From Ignavibacteria bacterium (GTDB lineage: Bacteria > Bacteroidota > Ignavibacteria > Tepidaquicellales > OLB5), in NCBI GenBank assembly GCA_030835025.1, contig JAUQWS010000004.1, forward strand, positions 1 through 45,660: a DNA stretch of 45,660 nt. The letters are read 5' to 3'. Each line of letters starts with the position of its first letter. Position 1 is the first letter of the stretch. This document shows, piece after piece, positions 40,541-45,660 of this stretch. A program made the position numbers and the translations under genes. The notes below the pieces were generated by a model that was not told where the DNA came from, did not search any database, and saw only the letters and a program-made list of their open reading frames with translations.

Positions 40541-42208
40541 ATGAAATATAGAGTTTTTTTAATGTTTTACGCTGTAATTTGTTTCAGTTTAGCAGGTACT
40601 GTTTTAACCCAGACTATTAACCAGAAGCTGATAACAACATTGCCTCAATCAAACAGCTACAACAACGCTTACTCGCTTAAGTATGACCAAAAGACGGGCG
40701 GTTGGGTTTTCGGAAGCTATGATACTGTAACAACAATGTACAAGCTCATTACGCCAAAGGGCACGTCTGTGGAGTTCAGTTACGCAATGGCATACAATTC
40801 TCTCTTTGACGACGAAGGTAATTCCTACACTATAGGGAGCAGAAGCATTAATGATACAACTTACCGCTATGCAATTGTGAAAAACAGCACGATAGTTGAA
40901 GAGTTTGACAATATAGCTGAAGGCTGGTCCATGAGAAACAGCATAATATATTTTTCAGCAACTGAAGCAGGAAAGATCTTTCTTGGAGAGTACGACCTTA
41001 AGACCGGCGTTATCAAAAAAGGGAAAGTTTACGATGAGATCCGGCTGTGCTACACACCCCAGGAATATGCCGATGGCGAGCCTGTTGGTTTTGTAGGGTT
41101 CACTTCGGTTGGGGAGCCGTATTATGTGGCGGTAACAGGCGATGAAGTTTTTCTTGTGATCGGCGGGCGCGAAGAAAAGCATTACAGCGATGTGAGCTGG
41201 TATGATGTGAAGTTTGATAAAGGCGGCACACCATGTTATATTGCCAAAACTGCAGGCAAGTTCTACAACGAGCGCGGACATACAATAATTGTGCAGGGAA
41301 ATAAAGAGTATAAGGCATTTGATTTCATCTACGGGCCGATCGAGTTTGACGCAGAGGGAACTCCTGTATATATCGGGCAGGATTCAATTGGTGAATACAA
41401 ATACCGCTCAAACCTCATGTTCGGAGATCAAAATGTGCGCACAGTGGAGGGAAGCATTTATAACCTTACTTTTTCACCTTCGGGCAAGCTTGCATATATT
41501 GTATCATCCGAGCTTACGGGTAAAGATGGTCAGATAATATACCAGAACAAACTGATATACGACGGAACTGAATCCAAATCTTACAATAATATCAGCTCAT
41601 TGCAGTTTGGCCCTAATAATGAACCTGTTTATGTTGCTTCGGATAAGAATAACAAATATTTTGTTATGAAGAACATTACCGTTATGACAGAAAAGTTTGA
41701 TTACATTGCCGATCACAGGATCCTTCCGGGCGGTGTTTTTGGATATGTTGGCACAAATTACGGAAATTACGAAAAGAGGATCCCGGATAAGAATTTTGTT
41801 TTCTATGGTGATGAAGAGTTCGGCCCGTTTGATTTGATCTCTACCAGTGACTGGAGAACCAATGCTTTGATAATCAGTGATAAAAAGGGGCGGTTCGCTT
41901 TCGTCGCGGGAAAGAATACGGATTATACAAACTATTACTATAAGTATAAAGTATATACAAATAACTGGAGCTCGGATTCCTTTGATGCAGTTTCAGACCT
42001 GAGGATAATAAACGGAAAAGTATGTTTTTTTGCAGGTGATCAGACTAGTCCCGGTAATTACATTTACAATTACAATCTCTACGTTAACAATAAGAAACTG
42101 GGTGATTCTTATTCAGCATATTCAGACCTGACGGTTGATGTGAACGGCGTAATGCGTTTCACTGCCTCCAAGGGTAATGACCTGTATTATGTAGAAGCAA
42201 GGCCGTAG
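40541..42208 (+). CDS. Large secreted propeller-like repeat protein of unknown function
   Basis: 555 residues from ATG 40541; that start gives a clean signal peptide (MKYRVFLMFYAVICFSLAGTVLTQ) and lies just after a promoter match. The mature part consists of recurring beta units of roughly 50-60 residues, of the form YD-x-I plus a short run and then PVYVASDKNNKYFVMKN, as in SFDAVSDLRIINGKVCFFAGDQ and DLTVDVNGVMRFTASKGNDLYYVEA. This is consistent with a beta-propeller. No C-terminal sorting domain is seen. A typical terminator follows. No function is assigned. Confidence 0.75.
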   Translation: MKYRVFLMFYAVICFSLAGTVLTQTINQKLITTLPQSNSYNNAYSLKYDQKTGGWVFGSYDTVTTMYKLITPKGTSVEFSYAMAYNSLFDDEGNSYTIGSRSINDTTYRYAIVKNSTIVEEFDNIAEGWSMRNSIIYFSATEAGKIFLGEYDLKTGVIKKGKVYDEIRLCYTPQEYADGEPVGFVGFTSVGEPYYVAVTGDEVFLVIGGREEKHYSDVSWYDVKFDKGGTPCYIAKTAGKFYNERGHTIIVQGNKEYKAFDFIYGPIEFDAEGTPVYIGQDSIGEYKYRSNLMFGDQNVRTVEGSIYNLTFSPSGKLAYIVSSELTGKDGQIIYQNKLIYDGTESKSYNNISSLQFGPNNEPVYVASDKNNKYFVMKNITVMTEKFDYIADHRILPGGVFGYVGTNYGNYEKRIPDKNFVFYGDEEFGPFDLISTSDWRTNALIISDKKGRFAFVAGKNTDYTNYYYKYKVYTNNWSSDSFDAVSDLRIINGKVCFFAGDQTSPGNYIYNYNLYVNNKKLGDSYSAYSDLTVDVNGVMRFTASKGNDLYYVEARP

Positions 42209-42242
42209 TTTCTTTAAGGTGTACTTGATTTTTAGAATCTTG

Positions 42243-42269
42243 AGAGAGGTATAGTGCCTCTCTTTTTTT
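42243..42269 (+). terminator. Rho-independent terminator
   Basis: AGAGAGG-TATAGTG-CCTCTCT followed by a T-run of seven. It is 35 nt after the stop of the propeller-like gene. Confidence 0.85.
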
Positions 42270-42401
42270 ATGCAGATAATTACCCTATCTAAGCCAGTTA
42301 TTAATTTAATGGCTTGTAATAACAATTGTTTAAAAGCCATTTTCCTTTTGGGAACGTGCTGTGATAAATATCATACTATATTATGAGTATTATCATACCT
42401 C

Positions 42402-42432
42402 GTTATGCTGTAATAAGACTAAATTGCATAAC
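42402..42432. promoter_or_regulatory. Inverted and direct repeats upstream of the sensor kinase gene
   Basis: GTTATGC (42402-42408) and GCATAAC (42426-42432) form a 7-bp inverted repeat, and two TATCATAC octamers occur between 42365 and 42400. The gap 42270-42486 has no gene. These may be binding sites for a regulator. Confidence 0.35.
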
Positions 42433-42486
42433 ACTTTTCCCTGATTATTGTGAATACAGGGTAATAAATCTATTCATATAGAGTTT

Positions 42487-45400
42487 ATGGCAGAGACCGA
42501 TGAACGCTTTGACGGATTCAAACTGAACCCTGCAAAACAAGCTGTTAGAATAGCTTTGATTTATTTTTCGCTTTCGATGACTTGGATCTTCTTTACAGAC
42601 CTTTACCATTTCATTTCAACAGGTGATCAATTAAGTGATTTCCTCTTTTCAGTAATAAAGGGCTGCATATATAGTATCATAACGGGTACTGTGCTGTACT
42701 TTGTGCTCAAAAGATATTTCACTAGGCTGCAAACTGCCGTGATTCATCTCAATAGAAGTGAATCAAAATACCATAACCTTGCAGATAACATTGATATGGG
42801 TATTACAAGGCGCGACTTAAACGGGCGGTGCTTGTTTGTAAACAGGTCATCGATTGAAATAGCAGAAAAAATACCCGGCTTTTTAAAGACTGCCTCGTTT
42901 GAAGGGAAGACTCCAATAGAAACATACACTGACCCGATCATCTCTAATGCTTTAATGAACGGTATCACTAAAACTGCTGCAAAAGCAAAACCTGTGACTG
43001 AAGAGCTTGCATATAAAGACCTTTTTCTGGAAGCAAAGTTTTTCCCGGAGTTTGATGACAAAAATAATGTGGTTTCAGTCATTATAATGGTTAGCGACCG
43101 AACCGGACAGAAAGTTCAGCTTACAAAACTGCAGGAATCAGAAAAATTCAACCGCTCGCTTTTGAATACGTTCCCCGGAATAGTATATATATATGATATC
43201 GTAGCTCGAAAGAATGTCTATTCCAACAGAACCCTTTTTGAAGTTATCGGTTACAAAAAAATGGATCTAGATTCTCCCTCTCCCGTTTCATTAGAAGATA
43301 TCATACATCCTGATGACCTGTCATTTTACAACACGCTTGGAGTGATGAAGATAAAGAAGCTTAAGGATAATGATCACTTCGAGAATACTTTCCGAATGAA
43401 AGATTCAGGAGGCAAATGGCGCTGGTTTAAGAGCAGAGAAATTGTTTATAAAAGGTCTCCTGCCGGAGAAGTGCAGCAAATGCTTGGGACAGCAACTGAA
43501 ATAACCGAGATAATGGAGGCAGAATCTGAGTTGATAAGCAACTCAGGTTACCTTAATGCTGTTGTAGAAGCTTCACCAATGGCAATATTCGATCTTGACA
43601 GTGATGGAAAAGTTGCAAGTATCTGGAATTCATCAGCTGAAAGGATCTTTGGTTTCACCCAGCCTGAAGTGCTTGGAAAGGTGCTGCCGATCGTTGACAG
43701 CTCAAAAGCCGAAGAATTCAGAAATAACCTTAAGCAGAATTTTGCCGGTGAGGGAATGTGGGCTAAAGAGCTTATTCGCAAAAATAAGGCCGGCAATGAT
43801 ATCCATATCAGTATCTATACAAAACCAATAAAAGATTCTACGGGAAAAGTTGTTCGTGTGCTGGCTTATAACGAGGATCTCTCACTTAGAAAACAGTTTG
43901 AAAGTGAAATATCAGGGTACAGCAATTACCTAAAGATGCTTTATGAAGCCGGTCTGTGCACCGTTGGAACCTTTGATCTGGGTGAGATATACGCGACTTT
44001 GTTTAAATACATAGCAAAAATTGTTGATGCGGGTTCAGTTGTTGTTTCCTCCTATGACGAAAGAAGCAGAACTTTAAAATGCGAAGCCTCCTGTATTTCG
44101 GATAACATGGTAGACGTGAGCTTTCTGCCGCTTTTGGGCCTTGACGACCCGCGTTCCGGTCTTCAATCAAAGGCAATACTTTCGGGTGAATCAATTCTGG
44201 TAAAGGATTATATTAACCAGCTTGAAAACAAGGATAAGATGACTTTTTTTGATGAACACGGATCAATTGACAGAGATAATAATGATTACGCACTGCCTGC
44301 GGCAGCAATGGTTATACCGCTTAAGCATAACAACAAGATCATTGGGGCACTGCAGGTCTTTACTTATGAACCTTCCGGCTACACAGAAGAAGACCTCAGG
44401 CGAATTGAACCTCTTGCAGTTCTGATTGCTTCTGCTATTGAACGAGAAAGGCTTTATGCTACATTAAGCCGTGAGCTTGAAGAAAAGAAAAAAGCGCTTG
44501 ATGAAATTCGCAAGCTTTCAAAGGGGCTGGAGCAGAGTCCGAATTCTATCGTTATTACCGATGCGCTCGGAAATATCGAATACGTTAACCCGCACTTCAC
44601 AGAGCTTACAGGGTATTCCGTAGAGGAAGTATACGGAAAGAATCCGCGTATACTGAAATCAGGTGACACGCAGCCCGGCATTCATGAAGATCTGTGGAAA
44701 ACAATAACTTCGGGCGAAATTTGGCACGGTGAGCTGCTCAACAGGAAAAAAACAGGAGAACTGTACTGGGAATCTGCATCTATTGGCCCGATATTTGACG
44801 AGGATAACAAAATTACCCATTACATTGCGGTTAAACAGGATATCACAGAAAAGAAAAAACGCGATGCGGAGCTTAACAATTCACTGCTTGAAAAAGAAAC
44901 GATGCTGAAAGAAATACATCACCGAGTTAAGAACAACCTGCAGGTTGTTTCAAGCCTGCTGAATATGCAGGTAGAGCATTACAGCCACCCCGAGGCGATC
45001 GAAGCTATCAACACCAGCCGCAACAGGGTGAAGGCAATGGCTCTTGTACATGAAAACCTTTACCGTTCATCAAACCTTATGCGCACTTCAATGGATAGCT
45101 ATATAAGGATGCTGGTGAAAAATATTTACTCTGCTTACGGTGTGCCGCTTGAGAGGATAAAATTTACCTGCAATTCCGAAGATTTTGAGTTCGGACTTGA
45201 TACCATCATACCGCTTGGACTGATAATAAATGAAACGATATCCAACTCGCTTAAGCATGCTTTTCCTTCCGGCCGAAGCGGGGATATCAGCATTTCTCTC
45301 AGAAGATGTAATGATCCACTTCATAAATTTTTGCTTGTGGTTAAAGATAATGGTATTGGCTTGCCGGCAGAATTCGATGCAGAAAATACAGCTTCCCTTG

Positions 45401-45519
45401 GAATGACTCTTATCACAAGTCTTGCAACTCAACTTGAAGGCATTGCTGAGATCAGTAATTCACTCGGCACCGAGGTAAGGGTCTTATTCAACGAGCTTAA
45501 ATATAAATCAAGAGTGTAA
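42487..45519 (+). CDS. Membrane-bound multi-PAS/GAF HisKA_2-type sensor histidine kinase
   Basis: 1010 residues. Two membrane helices near the N-terminus (about 20-37 and 55-78) are followed by PAS-like sensor domains at about 95-205, 215-345 and 350-465. A GAF domain follows at about 485-660, then another PAS-PAC at about 675-800. The HisKA_2 phosphoacceptor segment is LKEIHHRVKNNLQVVSSLLNMQ (about 815-836), followed by an HATPase with LGLIINETISNSLKHAF and DNGIGLP. This HisKA_2 class often pairs with response regulators encoded elsewhere; none is present here. No receiver domain is attached. Stimulus unknown. Confidence 0.9.
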   Translation: MAETDERFDGFKLNPAKQAVRIALIYFSLSMTWIFFTDLYHFISTGDQLSDFLFSVIKGCIYSIITGTVLYFVLKRYFTRLQTAVIHLNRSESKYHNLADNIDMGITRRDLNGRCLFVNRSSIEIAEKIPGFLKTASFEGKTPIETYTDPIISNALMNGITKTAAKAKPVTEELAYKDLFLEAKFFPEFDDKNNVVSVIIMVSDRTGQKVQLTKLQESEKFNRSLLNTFPGIVYIYDIVARKNVYSNRTLFEVIGYKKMDLDSPSPVSLEDIIHPDDLSFYNTLGVMKIKKLKDNDHFENTFRMKDSGGKWRWFKSREIVYKRSPAGEVQQMLGTATEITEIMEAESELISNSGYLNAVVEASPMAIFDLDSDGKVASIWNSSAERIFGFTQPEVLGKVLPIVDSSKAEEFRNNLKQNFAGEGMWAKELIRKNKAGNDIHISIYTKPIKDSTGKVVRVLAYNEDLSLRKQFESEISGYSNYLKMLYEAGLCTVGTFDLGEIYATLFKYIAKIVDAGSVVVSSYDERSRTLKCEASCISDNMVDVSFLPLLGLDDPRSGLQSKAILSGESILVKDYINQLENKDKMTFFDEHGSIDRDNNDYALPAAAMVIPLKHNNKIIGALQVFTYEPSGYTEEDLRRIEPLAVLIASAIERERLYATLSRELEEKKKALDEIRKLSKGLEQSPNSIVITDALGNIEYVNPHFTELTGYSVEEVYGKNPRILKSGDTQPGIHEDLWKTITSGEIWHGELLNRKKTGELYWESASIGPIFDEDNKITHYIAVKQDITEKKKRDAELNNSLLEKETMLKEIHHRVKNNLQVVSSLLNMQVEHYSHPEAIEAINTSRNRVKAMALVHENLYRSSNLMRTSMDSYIRMLVKNIYSAYGVPLERIKFTCNSEDFEFGLDTIIPLGLIINETISNSLKHAFPSGRSGDISISLRRCNDPLHKFLLVVKDNGIGLPAEFDAENTASLGMTLITSLATQLEGIAEISNSLGTEVRVLFNELKYKSRV

Positions 45520-45573
45520 ATAGTTGATAGTGGACAGAGGATAGTTGATAAAGGACGGGTTTTCTCGTTTAAC

Positions 45574-45594
45574 ATTTCACATTTCACATTTCAC
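45574..45594. repeat. Tandem ATTTCAC heptamers
   Basis: Three perfect 7-nt units followed by GTTTAC. The block ACATTTCACGTTT is shared with the umuD-umuC repeat at 31684-31718. Just before it, ATAGTTGATA occurs twice. Confidence 0.65.
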
Positions 45595-45660
45595 GTTTAC
45601 TTTCCCGATTACCGCAAACATTCTCCCGGACTTCTCCTTATCCCTTCGGTATGAATGCAT
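45577..45660 (-). CDS. Possible C-terminal end of a leftward gene entering from the right edge
   Basis: An open frame of 27 residues, ending RMFAVIGKVNVKCEM, runs from the edge to a TGA within the ATTTCAC repeats. It is too short to identify and may be chance. Its last residues are encoded by the repeat, so the stop may be repeat-derived. Confidence 0.25.
   Translation of the reverse strand: MHSYRRDKEKSGRMFAVIGKVNVKCEM

Overview
The window looks like a chromosomal piece of a Bacteroidota/Ignavibacteria-type bacterium. The evidence is a clade II (Sec-type, lipoprotein) nitrous oxide reductase, moderate-to-low GC, few clear Shine-Dalgarno sites, several promoters that fit the Bacteroidota -7 element TAnnTTTG, a CusABC cassette with the HMBD, GDCCVxC and Cys-pair small proteins usual in that phylum, and frequent TTG starts. 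The taxonomic call is inference from gene content. No rRNA, tRNA or CRISPR array was seen.

Layout. (1) 1-6490: a leftward N2O-respiration operon, ric - monohaem cytochrome c lipoprotein - nosZ - membrane protein (nosB-like) - nosL - nosD (nosD runs off the left edge). A perfect 16-bp FNR/DNR-type palindrome lies upstream of ric, placed as for class II activation of a TAnnTTTG promoter. A Crp/Fnr-family regulator gene with the matching E-x-x-S-R recognition helix sits just beyond it. (2) 6589-27542: a mostly rightward accessory region. It holds a nucleotidyltransferase-fold protein, a REP-associated tyrosine transposase between two inverted REP palindromes, three B12-binding-type radical SAM proteins, a MoaA-like radical SAM protein, two methyltransferases, a GT9 glycosyltransferase, three multi-pass GT-C-type membrane proteins (one fused to a C-terminal propeller-like module), a flippase, and a MazEF-type toxin-antitoxin pair translationally coupled to one radical SAM gene. 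Small stress or orphan genes (DinB, YdeI/OmdA, secreted proteins) are scattered among them. This reads as a surface glycan/glycolipid or other lipid-linked product locus of unknown product. (3) 27583-32565: a membrane-anchored metallophosphoesterase, a DUF72 protein, a SRAP/YedK protein, UmuC and UmuD with a candidate SOS operator, and a tiny very basic secreted protein. (4) 32618-40317: a leftward copper/silver efflux operon, Cys-rich exported protein - TolC-type OMP - CusB - HMBD/HMA-like lipoprotein - HMBD protein - GDCCVxC protein - CusA. (5) 40541-45519: a large secreted propeller-like protein and a 1010-residue multi-PAS/GAF HisKA_2-type sensor kinase.

Intergenic space is rich in short palindromic repeats of several families. 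Some copies show compensatory stem changes, and one repeat-like block lies in frame inside a radical SAM gene. Two genes have coding sequence extending upstream of any ATG/GTG/TTG and appear to start at ATT. Three genes have a TAnnTTTG box 5-7 nt before the start codon, which would give leaderless mRNAs.
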